Positions 1 through 8,645 of a stretch of 64,000 nucleotides of DNA are shown here, piece by piece. The translations under genes were made by a program, and so were the position numbers. Source of the stretch: Flavobacterium tructae (GTDB taxonomy: Bacteria; Bacteroidota; Bacteroidia; Flavobacteriales; Flavobacteriaceae); contig NZ_MUHH01000003.1 in NCBI RefSeq assembly GCF_002217475.1, forward strand, positions 62,001 through 126,000, read 5' to 3'. Each line of letters begins with the position of its first letter. The first letter of the stretch is position 1. Under the pieces are notes generated by a model. It was not told the DNA's origin. It saw only the letters and a list, made by a program, of their open reading frames with translations, and ran no database searches.

Positions 1-2
1 AC

Positions 3-758
3 GGTTATGATGCTAAGAAACTAGATCAGACTAATGCCGCTATCCAAAAAATACTCGCAGGAAACAATCATCTCACCCGTGAAGAAATCATGCAGGAACT
101 TAGCATTACTAAAACTCCTAGTCCTGATCATTTAAGCGGTCCCATTATGATGTATGCCGAGCTCGATGGTTTAGTTTGTAACGGAAAAATGAAGGGAAAA
201 CAAATGACGTATGCTTTACTTGAAGAAAGGGTCCCGAAACCACAAGGCAGACTAACCCAAGAAGAAGGCTTGGCAAAACTAGCCCTTCGCTACTTTGAAA
301 GCCATGGCCCTGCTACCCTTCTTGACTTTTCCTGGTGGTCAGGTTTCTCCCCTACCAGCTGTAAAAACATCATTAATGCAATCGAATTGCAATTAAATTC
401 CATTACCATTGAGGATCAGAAGTATTGGTTCAAAAAGGATATTTCTACCGAAGATGACTTCCGCGAAAGCATTCATTTTCTTCCAGCTTTTGATGAAATC
501 TTAATTTCGTATAAATCCCGAGAAGCATCCATTTTACCAGAACATCAACCAAAGGCTTTTACCAACAACGGCATTTTCAAACCCATAATTCTGGAAAACA
601 GCAAAGTCATCGGAACCTGGAAACGCACCATCAAAAGAGATCATGCCAAAATAGAAACCCAATTTTTTAACGAGACTGAAAATCATAAAAAGGCAATTCT
701 TTTTGAAGCCATTAAGCCTTTCGAAAACTATTTAGGAACCAAAATTCAAATCGAATAA
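3..758 (+). CDS. Winged-helix DNA-binding protein (HTH_42/AlkZ-like), 5' end outside window
   Basis: The reading frame is open from the window edge, so the gene starts upstream; 251 codons and the stop are visible. The pattern around SHGPATLLDFSWWSG followed by a predicted helix and a C-terminal part with FLPAFDEILISYKSRE is typical of the HTH_42 winged-helix family that includes the crosslink glycosylase AlkZ/YcaQ. Family members bind DNA through tandem winged helices; a glycosylase activity cannot be claimed here because the N-terminal part is missing and I do not see a clear catalytic QxQ motif. A Met at position 90 could be mistaken for the start but lies inside a continuous frame. Function therefore stays at DNA-binding protein. 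Confidence 0.7.
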   Translation, partial: GYDAKKLDQTNAAIQKILAGNNHLTREEIMQELSITKTPSPDHLSGPIMMYAELDGLVCNGKMKGKQMTYALLEERVPKPQGRLTQEEGLAKLALRYFESHGPATLLDFSWWSGFSPTSCKNIINAIELQLNSITIEDQKYWFKKDISTEDDFRESIHFLPAFDEILISYKSREASILPEHQPKAFTNNGIFKPIILENSKVIGTWKRTIKRDHAKIETQFFNETENHKKAILFEAIKPFENYLGTKIQIE

Positions 759-868
759 TTTGAATTTTCACAAAACCGAATTGCTTTCAATGAAATACTT
801 CCTGTTTCCTGTTTAAAATCCTTGCGCGTTTTAGGGTTAAATAATTACATTTACAAAAAAATATAATT

Positions 869-2308
869 ATGGTATTGAGCAGATTTTGGTTAGCTATTTT
901 TGTGTCTTCAATTTTATTTGTCGTAGTGAGTTTGTTTACTGGCAACAGTTATACGCTTGATTTTATTTTGAACGGACAAAAAGATGACCCAATTCTGGTA
1001 TCTGAAAAATATCTGGAGCAGATTCCTGCTTTTGTGAGAGACAGTATCGACTTAAAAGAAGATAAAACCATGATTGTAAACAGGGACTTAACAAATCCCG
1101 ATACTACTTATGTTTACAAAAACAAAACGGTAAAAATTTACAGCGGAGTACAAAAATCAGACGGTTTACTACCAACCTGTAAAAGTACTTTGATCGACAT
1201 TATCATTCCATTAATTGCCTACTTAGCCTTTTTCTGCGGATTAATGGAACTTTTAATCGTTTCCGGAGCTTCCGAAAAACTAGCCAGATTTCTAAGTCCA
1301 ATGTTTACCAAAGTGTTCCCTTCGGTTCCTAAAAATCACCCGTCGATATCCTATATGACCTTAAATTTTGCCGCAAACTTCCTTGGTTTAGATTCTGCTG
1401 CCACGCCATTTGGACTAAAAGCAATGGAGAGCTTACAAGAATTAAATGTCGAAAAAGACAAGGCAAGTGATGCTCAAATCATGTTTATGTGTCTGCATGC
1501 GTCTGGTCTAACTTTAATTCCAACTTCAATTATTGGATATCGCGCCGCAGCAAATGCCGCCAATCCGGCGGATGTTATGCTTCCATGTATCATCACTTCG
1601 CTAATTGGAACTGTCGCAGCATTCCTGATTGTGGGAATCAGACAAAAAATAAATTTCAAAAGTGCTTCATTGGTACTTGCTTTAATGGCTATTATTGCTG
1701 CGATCATAGGATTATTATTCTATGTCAATCATTTAGATTTAATTGGAAAAAACTACTTTACTTCTAACCTTTCAGGATTAATGTTGGTTGGAATCATTGG
1801 AATTACACTCATTTTCTCCTTCATTCATGAGAAGAAATTTGTAGCACAAGACACTACAATGTTCGATACTTTTGTTGATGGTGCCAACAATGGTTTAAAA
1901 ACCGGAGTTAAAATATTTCCTTATGTTTTAGGAATGCTGGTTGCCATCTCTCTTTTTAGAAATAGTGGACTCTTTGAAATTATCAGCAATGGAATCGGAT
2001 TTATCTTTAGCAGTATCGGCGTAAGTTCCGAAATCATAAATGCATTACCGGTTGCATTACTAAGACCTTTTAGCTCAGGAGGTTCCAGAGGATTCTTACT
2101 CGATTCGATGAGTACTTTCGGAGCAGACTCCCTTACCGGACGTTTGAGCAGTATTTTCCAATGTAGTGCCGAAACTACTTTTTATGTAATCGCAGTTTAC
2201 TTTGGATCAGTAAATATCAAAAACACCCGATACGCGCTTACCACAATGTTACTGGTTGATTTTATTTGTGTAATCGCTGCGATTTTTGTGGCCAGCTGGT
2301 TTTTTTAG
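869..2308 (+). CDS. Fused SpmA-SpmB nucleoside-recognition (Gate) domain membrane protein
   Basis: The 479-residue protein begins with a membrane segment (about residues 5-25), followed by a roughly 85-residue polar region and then many hydrophobic segments. The middle part (about 105-290) matches SpmA, with the Gate-type signature GLDSAATPFGLKAMESL. The C-terminal part (about 335-479) matches SpmB, including LRPFSSGGSRGFLLD. In spore formers SpmA and SpmB are separate spore maturation proteins; Bacteroidota, which do not sporulate, carry them fused, and the transported substrate is not established. It stands alone, upstream of the transposase gene. The family call is firm and the role is open. 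Confidence 0.85.
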   Translation: MVLSRFWLAIFVSSILFVVVSLFTGNSYTLDFILNGQKDDPILVSEKYLEQIPAFVRDSIDLKEDKTMIVNRDLTNPDTTYVYKNKTVKIYSGVQKSDGLLPTCKSTLIDIIIPLIAYLAFFCGLMELLIVSGASEKLARFLSPMFTKVFPSVPKNHPSISYMTLNFAANFLGLDSAATPFGLKAMESLQELNVEKDKASDAQIMFMCLHASGLTLIPTSIIGYRAAANAANPADVMLPCIITSLIGTVAAFLIVGIRQKINFKSASLVLALMAIIAAIIGLLFYVNHLDLIGKNYFTSNLSGLMLVGIIGITLIFSFIHEKKFVAQDTTMFDTFVDGANNGLKTGVKIFPYVLGMLVAISLFRNSGLFEIISNGIGFIFSSIGVSSEIINALPVALLRPFSSGGSRGFLLDSMSTFGADSLTGRLSSIFQCSAETTFYVIAVYFGSVNIKNTRYALTTMLLVDFICVIAAIFVASWFF

Positions 2309-2361
2309 AGCTTAGTAAAAAATAGTATTTTTCTTATTTTTTTACTAATAGCGCATAGAAA

Positions 2362-2394
2362 TATTTTGTATTATTGCTTCTATAATACAAAATA
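2362..2394 (+). repeat. 13-bp perfect hairpin just ahead of the transposase start
   Basis: Two perfect inverted 13-bp arms (2362-2374 and 2382-2394, arm beginning TATTTTGTATTAT) are separated by a 7-base loop and end 6 bp before the ATG at 2401. IS200/IS605 and RAYT enzymes recognise subterminal single-strand hairpins, so this may be a substrate hairpin. It could equally be an RNA hairpin limiting transposase translation, as known for IS200. Confidence 0.6.
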
Positions 2395-2400
2395 CGCGAA

Positions 2401-2862
2401 ATGGCAAACACCTATCATCAAGTTTATATACAGGCCGTTTTTGCTGTCAAATACAGAGAAGCACTTATTAATAGCGAATGGAAATCGAAATTTCTAAGCA
2501 TTCTTGGTCATCTGATAAACGAAACGGGATGCAAAACCATAATTGTAAATGGTACCGAAAATCACGTTCATTGCTTTCTGGCTTTAAAACCAAATGTTTC
2601 AATTTCTGAACTAATGAAAACCATAAAAGCAAAATCATCAAAATATATCAATGACCATAAGCTGACAAAATCCAGATTCGAATGGCAGGAAGGTTACGGT
2701 GTTTTCTCATACAGCCAATCACATGTTGATGCGGTGTATAAATATATTCAAAATCAGGAAGAACACCACAAAAAGCAATCTTTCAAAGAAGAGTATTTTA
2801 CATTTTTAGAGAGATTTCAGGTTTCTTACGATGAAAAATATCTATTTAATGATCTTATATGA
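2401..2862 (+). CDS. Y1 (HUH) transposase, IS200-like / REP-associated (RAYT)
   Basis: At 153 residues it has the usual Y1_Tnp length. The metal-binding HUH motif is at residues 55-57 (NHVHCFL). The candidate nucleophile is Tyr115 in the segment VYKYIQNQEEHH. The family cuts and joins single-stranded DNA at hairpins. No TnpB gene is adjacent and no obvious IS605 ends are seen. Instead the gene is followed directly by a dense array of small palindromes (2866-3331), the arrangement of REP-associated tyrosine transposases. It shares the same motifs at the same positions with the protein at 56233-56697, but the two are clearly diverged, so this is not a recent duplication. Confidence 0.88.
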   Translation: MANTYHQVYIQAVFAVKYREALINSEWKSKFLSILGHLINETGCKTIIVNGTENHVHCFLALKPNVSISELMKTIKAKSSKYINDHKLTKSRFEWQEGYGVFSYSQSHVDAVYKYIQNQEEHHKKQSFKEEYFTFLERFQVSYDEKYLFNDLI

Positions 2863-2865
2863 ATC

Positions 2866-3331
2866 GATCCGATGGATCTTTAAATCCCATTGTCGAATAT
2901 TTTTTAAACCGGATTAAAATCCGCCCCTACAATATTAGTCGAGCCGAAGGCTCTTTATTTGGATATCCAAATATTTTAAAATGCATTGAAATTCGGCCCT
3001 ACGATATTAATTGGGCCACAGAACCCTATTTTAACGATTGCAAAATTCCGTAGGAATGGCTTATTTTGTAGCAACGGATTTTAATCCGTTGATCGATAAA
3101 ACGACCATAATTTAAAAAGTTCCGTAGGAACGAAACATATTACAATGCGATCTTTTACAAAACCTAGAAATATAAACCGATCTGATGGATCTTTAAATCC
3201 CCTTGTCGCATATTTTTAAACCGGATTAAAATCCGGCCCTACAATATTAGTCGAGCCGAAGGCTCTTTCTTAAAAATTACAAATTCCGTAGGAATGACCT
3301 CTTTTGTAGCAGCGGATTTCAATCCGTTGAT
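2866..3331. repeat. REP-like palindrome array downstream of the RAYT gene
   Basis: This 466-bp non-coding block holds two partial copies (from 2866 and from 3179) of the same series of short hairpins: GATCCgatGGATC (2866-2878; variant 3179-3191), CGGATTaaAATCCG (2910-2923; 3222-3235), GAGCCgaaGGCTC (2941-2953; 3253-3265), TTCCgtaGGAA (3046-3056, 3120-3130, 3284-3294) and CGGATT-2-AATCCG (3074-3089 region; 3313-3326). The copies also share spacer sequence such as TTAAATCCC and CCCTACAATATTAGTC. A short open frame through the block (2859-3053) is composed of the repeats. The same hairpin types recur at 43413-43690. Confidence 0.85.
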
Positions 3332-3391
3332 CAATAAAAAAACCATATTAAAATAAGAACCATTTACTCAAAGCCTAAAAAATAACAAACC

Positions 3392-4123
3392 ATGAAACCA
3401 CAATACCTTTTACTTCTATCGTTTGTAATCGCCTGTCAAAAACCAAAATCCGAATCGCAGATAATAAGCATCAATCCTGAAAACAAAGTTGAAAACGCAA
3501 TTCCCGCTAAAGAAAAATTCTTAAAAACGGATACAATAACTCTTAACGATGAGGGCGAAACCCCAGCAAACAGCTATATTCTTGCACATCTTATCAGCCA
3601 AAAGGCAGATAAAGACAGTATCGTAACCGGAAATTACCAACTTGATTTTTACCAAAATAAAACCAAAACTGTTTCTTCAAAAATCTCAATTAAAGGGATC
3701 GAAAAAGGTTCAGAATGGGGAGCTTCTCTTGGATTGGCTTCAGCCACGACTAAAAACTCTCCGTTCATTCATATTAGTTTTGGATATCCTGCTTGTGGTT
3801 ACAATCAGAACAACTATTTATACTATCTGAAAAATAAGACCGTACAATTGGTTCATGAATGGTCAAGCATGTCCGATAGTGGCTGGGGCGGATGGGTTGA
3901 ATTTGTAAATCCTTCTGCAAAAACGGATCCGGATTCCTTCTACTGCAAAACTGTTTTCTTTGAACCCGATGACAATGACGAGAATATGGGAACTGTTAAA
4001 TACTCGGATTCAATGGTTTTTCGCTTGATTGGAAATCAGTGGAAAAAGCAGCTGCTTACCAAGGTTGATCAAACCTATTTTGAGAAAAAAATGAGTTTTG
4101 ATGCTTTCCACAGTCAAAAATAA
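3392..4123 (+). CDS. Hypothetical lipoprotein
   Basis: The 243-residue product starts with a short lipoprotein signal ending in VIAC, giving lipidation at Cys15, followed by a Ser/Lys/Glu-rich linker. The rest looks like a soluble beta-rich domain with no motif I recognise. It contains two cysteines (in YPACGYN and FYCKT) that could pair in the periplasm. It follows the REP array and precedes the fumarase promoter, so it is probably its own transcript. Family and role are unknown; only the export prediction is well supported. Confidence 0.6.
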   Translation: MKPQYLLLLSFVIACQKPKSESQIISINPENKVENAIPAKEKFLKTDTITLNDEGETPANSYILAHLISQKADKDSIVTGNYQLDFYQNKTKTVSSKISIKGIEKGSEWGASLGLASATTKNSPFIHISFGYPACGYNQNNYLYYLKNKTVQLVHEWSSMSDSGWGGWVEFVNPSAKTDPDSFYCKTVFFEPDDNDENMGTVKYSDSMVFRLIGNQWKKQLLTKVDQTYFEKKMSFDAFHSQK

Positions 4124-4172
4124 AGGATAGAAAACGGACCTTATTCAAATTCTTTCTTAGGTAAATAATTTC

Positions 4173-4180
4173 TAACTTTG
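4173..4180 (+). promoter_or_regulatory. -7 promoter box of the fumarase gene
   Basis: TAACTTTG matches the Bacteroidota -7 consensus TAnnTTTG and lies 15 bp before the ATG, predicting a very short leader. No good -33 TTG is seen. Confidence 0.5.
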
Positions 4181-4194
4181 TAAAAAACAAAACA

Positions 4195-5799
4195 ATGATT
4201 GATTTTATATACCAGGACCCTTATCCTATTTTGAAGGATGATACGCAATACCGCAAAATCACCTCTGATTTTGTAAAAGTAGAGCAATTTGGACAACGTG
4301 AAGTTTTGACCGTTGACCCAAAAGGATTAGAATTATTGGCAGAAGAAGCCCTTACCGATGTTTCGTTCATGTTACGAACGACCCATTTACAAAAATTAAG
4401 AAACATTCTTGACGATCCTGAAGCTACAGATAACGATCGTTTTGTTGCTTACAACTTATTACAAAATGCATCCGTTGCTGCCGAAGGTCAGTTACCTAGC
4501 TGTCAGGATACGGGAACAGCTATTGTAATGGCAAAAAAAGGAGAAAGTATTTTTACAGGTGTTGATGATGCTGAATGGTTAAGCAGAGGAATTTTCAATA
4601 CGTATCAAAAGCGCAACCTTCGTTATTCTCAAATTGTTCCGATTTCGATGTTTGAAGAGAAAAATTCAGGATCAAATCTTCCGGCACAAATTGATATCTA
4701 TGCCAAAAAAGGAACTTCTTACGAGTTTTTATTCATGGCAAAAGGTGGTGGATCTGCTAATAAAACCTACTTGTACCAACAAACAAAATCTTTATTAAAT
4801 GATAAATCGATGGATACTTTCATCCGTACGAAAATTAAAGATTTAGGAACATCGGCTTGTCCGCCTTATCACCTGGCTTTAGTAATTGGAGGAACTTCTG
4901 CGGAAGCGAATCTAAGTGCTGTAAAAAAAGCATCTGCGGGTTATTATGACCACCTTCCAACTTCAGGAAATATGGCCGGTCAGGCGTTTCGTGATTTAGA
5001 ATGGGAAGAGCGTGTTCAGAAAATCTGTCAGGAGAGTGAGATTGGGGCTCAGTTTGGTGGAAAATATTTCACGCATGACGTTCGTGTAATTCGTTTGCCT
5101 CGTCACGCAGCTTCTTGTCCGGTTGGATTGGGAGTTTCTTGTTCAGCCGATAGAAATATCAAAGGAAAGATTACCAAAGACGGAATCTTCGTTGAGCAAT
5201 TAGAAGTAAATCCAAAGCAATTTTTACCGGAAACAGCTCCGCACTTAGAAGCACCTGTTGAAATTGATTTAGATCAGCCAATGACCGATATTCTGGCCAA
5301 ATTATCTCAATATCCAATTAAAACCCGTTTAAAACTTAACGGAACTGTAATTGTAGCCCGTGATATTGCACATGCCAAAATCATGGAATTATTGGAAGCA
5401 GGTAAACCGATGCCGGAATACTTTAAAAATCATCCAGTTTATTACGCCGGGCCTGCAAAAACTCCGGAAGGAATGGCTTCAGGAAGTTTTGGACCGACAA
5501 CTGCAGGACGTATGGACGTTTATGTAGATGAGTTTCAAAAACATGGAGGCAGTATGGTCATGTTGGCCAAAGGAAACCGTACCAAACAGGTAACAGATGC
5601 CTGTCAAAAATATGGCGGATTCTATCTGGGTTCTATTGGAGGTCCTGCTGCTATTTTAGCACAAGACAATATCTTAAAAGTTGAAGTCGTAGATTTCGAA
5701 GAATTAGGAATGGAAGCGGTTCGTAAAATTACCGTTAAAGATTTCCCGGCTTTTATTATTACGGATGATAAAGGAAATGATTTTTTTGAAAATTTGTAG
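4195..5799 (+). CDS. fumA: Class I fumarate hydratase (FumA/FumB type)
   Basis: This 534-residue single-chain enzyme hydrates fumarate to L-malate in the TCA cycle with an oxygen-sensitive [4Fe-4S] cluster. Cluster-ligand cysteines are visible as C103 (LPSCQDTGT), C222 (TSACPPY) and C316 (GVSCSADRN). The N-terminal alpha domain (about 30-320) is followed by the C-terminal beta domain (about 350-534) with [12 protein letters not shown]. Length matches the homodimeric class I enzymes, so the gene is complete. It has its own -7 box and ends directly at an inverted repeat containing a terminator, and so appears monocistronic. It is unrelated to the class II, iron-free FumC. Confidence 0.95.
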   Translation: MIDFIYQDPYPILKDDTQYRKITSDFVKVEQFGQREVLTVDPKGLELLAEEALTDVSFMLRTTHLQKLRNILDDPEATDNDRFVAYNLLQNASVAAEGQLPSCQDTGTAIVMAKKGESIFTGVDDAEWLSRGIFNTYQKRNLRYSQIVPISMFEEKNSGSNLPAQIDIYAKKGTSYEFLFMAKGGGSANKTYLYQQTKSLLNDKSMDTFIRTKIKDLGTSACPPYHLALVIGGTSAEANLSAVKKASAGYYDHLPTSGNMAGQAFRDLEWEERVQKICQESEIGAQFGGKYFTHDVRVIRLPRHAASCPVGLGVSCSADRNIKGKITKDGIFVEQLEVNPKQFLPETAPHLEAPVEIDLDQPMTDILAKLSQYPIKTRLKLNGTVIVARDIAHAKIMELLEAGKPMPEYFKNHPVYYAGPAKTPEGMASGSFGPTTAGRMDVYVDEFQKHGGSMVMLAKGNRTKQVTDACQKYGGFYLGSIGGPAAILAQDNILKVEVVDFEELGMEAVRKITVKDFPAFIITDDKGNDFFENL

Positions 5800-5801
5800 A
5801 C

Positions 5802-5948
5802 TAAGGTTCTAAGATTCTAAGGTGCTGAGATACTAAGATTCTAAGTCTTTTTAAACAATAAAAAACCGCCTTAGGGCGGTTTTGTTTTTTTACTAAGTAT
5901 TATCTTTTGCACCTTTGCTTCTCAGCACCTTAGAATCTTAGAACCTTA
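5802..5948. repeat. Perfect 28-bp inverted repeat of 8-bp units around a terminator
   Basis: The left arm (5802-5829) and right arm (5921-5948) are exact reverse complements over 28 bp. Each arm consists of degenerate 8-bp units with consensus CTAAGGTT/CTAAGATT. The left arm begins three bases after the fumarase stop codon, and the right arm contains the stop codon of the convergent PAS gene. Between them is the terminator hairpin. Confidence 0.9.
5860..5890. terminator. Bidirectional intrinsic terminator
   Basis: The stem AAAACCGCC/GGGCGGTTTT with loop TTA is flanked by A-rich and T-rich tracts. It serves the convergent fumarase and PAS genes. Confidence 0.85.
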
Positions 5949-6476
5949 ACCCAATTCTTCACTTTCGAAAGCAATGAAATGAGACAACTGTCCTTTTAAA
6001 TTAAAAACAGGACGTGCATTGATTTTACATTTATACGTTCTGCCGTCTTTTCTGTAGTTTTCAATTGTTTTTTCAAAAGGAATTCGCTGCTGAATGGCTT
6101 CTTTTATTTCTTTAAGCACAACTTTTGAAGTCGCCGGTCCCTGAAACATTTTCGGCGTTTTACCCAAAACTTCTTCTTCCTTATAACCTGTCATTTTTCT
6201 GATTCCGTTTGAAGCAAAAATGATCTTCAAATCCAAATCGGTAACCAGGACCACTTCATTTTTTATTCGCTCTTCAATTTCCAGATTTTTGGCGTCCCAG
6301 ATAAACTGACTCGAAATTTTATTCACTTTCTTTACATCAGTAAGAATCGCTTTTAATTCTTTTAAATGTTCACAATGAAAATCCCAGGCCATAATAGGGA
6401 CTGAATTACGATGAGAAACTTCTTCAAATTTATTCGTTTTCATTGCGAATGATTCAATGTTAATGGACTCTTTCAC
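5946..6476 (-). CDS. Small PAS-domain protein, LOV-like but without the photoactive cysteine
   Basis: The 176-residue soluble protein has an N-terminal helical region (about 1-65) and one PAS domain (about 70-174). The segment GKTPKMFQGPATSK aligns with the LOV signature GxNCRFLQGxxTD, but Pro stands where the flavin-adduct Cys would be. There is no output domain; stand-alone PAS proteins usually signal by protein contact or bind a ligand. A second Met at residue 12 is an alternative start. It converges on the fumarase gene, and its stop codon lies within the 28-bp repeat. Light sensing through the usual cysteinyl adduct is ruled out, but redox or other flavin chemistry is possible. Confidence 0.75.
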   Translation of the reverse strand: MKESINIESFAMKTNKFEEVSHRNSVPIMAWDFHCEHLKELKAILTDVKKVNKISSQFIWDAKNLEIEERIKNEVVLVTDLDLKIIFASNGIRKMTGYKEEEVLGKTPKMFQGPATSKVVLKEIKEAIQQRIPFEKTIENYRKDGRTYKCKINARPVFNLKGQLSHFIAFESEELG

Positions 6477-6542
6477 TCAAAGATAGAGAGAAAATTCATC
6501 ACAAAAGGATAAATTATACAATTTAATTATTCCTTAATGCAA

Positions 6543-7625
6543 TTAGAAGGAAAATTTAAGCTGTACTACTACTGCCTTTTTTTCTTCTGCATTTAGATTG
6601 TTCAGCGAAATGCCAAGCAATCGAACTGAATCTTTCATCCGTTCCTGATACAGAAGCTCCTCTACAGTCTCTAAAATTAAACTTTTATCAGAAATAAAGT
6701 ATGGCAACGTTTTACTACGCGTTTGTTGCGTAAAATCGCTGTATTTGATTTTAAGTGTCACGGTCTTGCCCGAGATGTTATATTTTTTTAATCTTTTTTC
6801 TAAAGATACCGCAATCTTTTCAAGCTGTTCGAGCATAAAAATTTCAGAGGATAAGTTGACATCGAAGGTGTGCTCTGCCGCAACTGATTTCGTTACACGA
6901 GACGCTTTTACTTCACTATTATGAACTCCGCGAACCACATTGTAATAAAAAGCCCCCGACTTTCCGAAATGTTTCTCCAAAAACGCCACTTCTTTGCTCT
7001 TAAGATCTGCTCCTGTAAAAATTCCCAATTGGTACATTTTTTCGGTGGTCACTTTTCCAACACCATAAAACTTCCGAATGGGCAGTTCTTCCAAAAAACT
7101 TAAAACCTCGTCCGGATTAACCGTTTTCTGTCCATTTGGTTTGTTAACATCCGATGCAATTTTCGCTACAAACTTATTAATCGAAATTCCCGCAGAAGCC
7201 GTCAGTCCCACTTCATTCAGAATTCGGAGTCTGATTTCCTGTGCAAGCAAACTTGCGCTTGGGTTGCCTTTTTTATTTTGTGTCACATCAAGATAAGCTT
7301 CGTCCAGCGAAAGAGGCTCAACCTGATCGGTGTACTCATGAAATATTTTATGAATTTTATTCGAGATCTCTTTGTAACGATCAAATCGCGGACGAACGAA
7401 AATAATTTCCGGACAATATTTTTTGGCCAGAACACCACTTATGGCACTTCGTACACCAAATTTTCGCGCTTCGTAACTTGCAGCCGAGACTACGCCTCTA
7501 TTCTCTGATCCGCCAACAGCAACAGGTTTTCCACGCAAAGCGGGATTATCCATCTGCTCTACCGAAGCATAAAAAGCATCCATATCAATATGAATGATTT
7601 TTCGATATGTTGGGGTTTCGGACAT
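6543..7625 (-). CDS. dinB: DNA polymerase IV (Y family)
   Basis: The 360-residue translesion polymerase has the palm catalytic acids visible in IHIDMDAFYAS (D14 and D16) and SLDEAYLDVT (D108, E109). The helix-hairpin-helix region follows (about 165-200, with FYGVGKVTTEKM), and the C-terminal little-finger domain spans about 240-345. Length is typical, and the start at 7625 fits the conserved N-terminus. It probably ends slightly short of a recognisable C-terminal beta-clamp motif; the final residues VVVQLKFSF are hydrophobic. It is monocistronic, divergent from the phosphatase gene. No SOS box was identified upstream. Confidence 0.96.
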   Translation of the reverse strand: MSETPTYRKIIHIDMDAFYASVEQMDNPALRGKPVAVGGSENRGVVSAASYEARKFGVRSAISGVLAKKYCPEIIFVRPRFDRYKEISNKIHKIFHEYTDQVEPLSLDEAYLDVTQNKKGNPSASLLAQEIRLRILNEVGLTASAGISINKFVAKIASDVNKPNGQKTVNPDEVLSFLEELPIRKFYGVGKVTTEKMYQLGIFTGADLKSKEVAFLEKHFGKSGAFYYNVVRGVHNSEVKASRVTKSVAAEHTFDVNLSSEIFMLEQLEKIAVSLEKRLKKYNISGKTVTLKIKYSDFTQQTRSKTLPYFISDKSLILETVEELLYQERMKDSVRLLGISLNNLNAEEKKAVVVQLKFSF

Positions 7626-7703
7626 ACTACAAATTTAAAGAGGAAAGGCACAAAAAGTATCGAAAATAATCATAAAAATAATCTCTCCAATCACCCCAAG
7701 TTC

Positions 7704-7760
7704 ATTCCAAATTTCAAATCTCAAATTCCAAATTCCAAATTTCACATTTCACATTTTACA
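7704..7760. repeat. Period-7 tandem repeat tract (TTCCAAA/TTTCAAA)
   Basis: About eight degenerate 7-bp units (TTCCAAA, TTTCAAA, TCTCAAA, TTTCACA) lie in the gap between dinB and the phosphatase gene. No matching inverted arm is obvious here. Confidence 0.75.
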
Positions 7761-7828
7761 TATAACAATTCAAATCACACCATTTGTAAAGATTCTCAAC
7801 TTACTAGTCTCAAACGAATCCTTTTCGT

Positions 7829-7836
7829 TATTTTTG
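7829..7836 (+). promoter_or_regulatory. -7 promoter box of the phosphatase gene
   Basis: TATTTTTG matches TAnnTTTG and lies 24 bp before the ATG at 7860. No clear -33 element. Confidence 0.45.
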
Positions 7837-7859
7837 TATTTCTACATTAAAGAATTAAA

Positions 7860-8594
7860 ATGCGAACATTTGTTATAGGCGACATACACGGCGGATTACT
7901 CGCGCTTGAACAAGTGATGAAAAAAGCCAAAGTTACTACACAAGATACTCTTATTTTTTTAGGCGATTACGTTGACGGATGGAGCCAATCTCCGCAAGTA
8001 ATTGAATATTTAATGGACTTAAAAAGTAAGCAAAATTGCATTTGCATCAGAGGAAATCACGATGAACTGCTTTTGTCCTGGTTTAAAAGCAAAACAGAAG
8101 ATGTTGACGAGACTTTATGGTTCAAACACGGTGGAGAAGCGACTGTTCTGGCTTACGAAAAACTGAGTACGGAAGAAAAACAGACACATATCGCTTTCCT
8201 CGAATCATTGGAAGATTATTACCTTGACGATCAAAACCGATTATTTGTTCATGCAGGTTTTACCAATCTGAATGGCGTCAAATATGAATATTTCCCAAAA
8301 TTATTCTACTGGGACAGAACACTTTGGGAGACAGCTCTTTCGCTAGATCCTAATTTAAAAATCGGTGATGCACTTTATCCTAAGCGTTTTACGTTGTATA
8401 AAGAAATCTATATCGGACATACTCCTGTGACCCGAATTGGCAAAACAACACCTGTACAAAAAGCAAACATATGGAACGTCGATACCGGCGCTGCTTTTAA
8501 AGGCCCGCTGACCATTCTAGATGTTGACACTAAAGAATTCTGGCAGAGCGAACCGTTAAATGAACTGTATTCTTCTGAAAAAGGCAGGAATTAA
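7860..8594 (+). CDS. PPP-family metallophosphoesterase (serine/threonine phosphatase-like)
   Basis: The 244-residue cytoplasmic protein shows the ordered metal-site motifs of the calcineurin superfamily: GDIHG (7-11), GDYVDG (35-40) and GNHDE (65-69), followed by the His motifs LFVHAGF and YIGHTP. These build the dinuclear metal centre. The short single-domain form resembles bacterial PrpA/PrpB-type and ApaH-like enzymes, so the substrate may be a phosphoprotein or a small phosphate ester; sequence alone does not decide. It is monocistronic, with a -7 box upstream and another -7 box directly after it for the next gene. Confidence 0.9.
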   Translation: MRTFVIGDIHGGLLALEQVMKKAKVTTQDTLIFLGDYVDGWSQSPQVIEYLMDLKSKQNCICIRGNHDELLLSWFKSKTEDVDETLWFKHGGEATVLAYEKLSTEEKQTHIAFLESLEDYYLDDQNRLFVHAGFTNLNGVKYEYFPKLFYWDRTLWETALSLDPNLKIGDALYPKRFTLYKEIYIGHTPVTRIGKTTPVQKANIWNVDTGAAFKGPLTILDVDTKEFWQSEPLNELYSSEKGRN

Positions 8595-8607
8595 CTCCTA
8601 AAATGGC

Positions 8608-8615
8608 TATTTTTG
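8608..8615 (+). promoter_or_regulatory. -7 promoter box ahead of the outer-membrane protein gene
   Basis: TATTTTTG lies 31 bp ahead of the ATG at 8646, within the 51-bp gap after the phosphatase gene. Confidence 0.5.
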
Positions 8616-8645
8616 CACTTAAAAAAATAATTAAAATTTATATTT

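Noticed and set aside
2859..3053. 64-codon open frame after the first RAYT
   Set aside because: It consists entirely of REP hairpin and spacer sequence.
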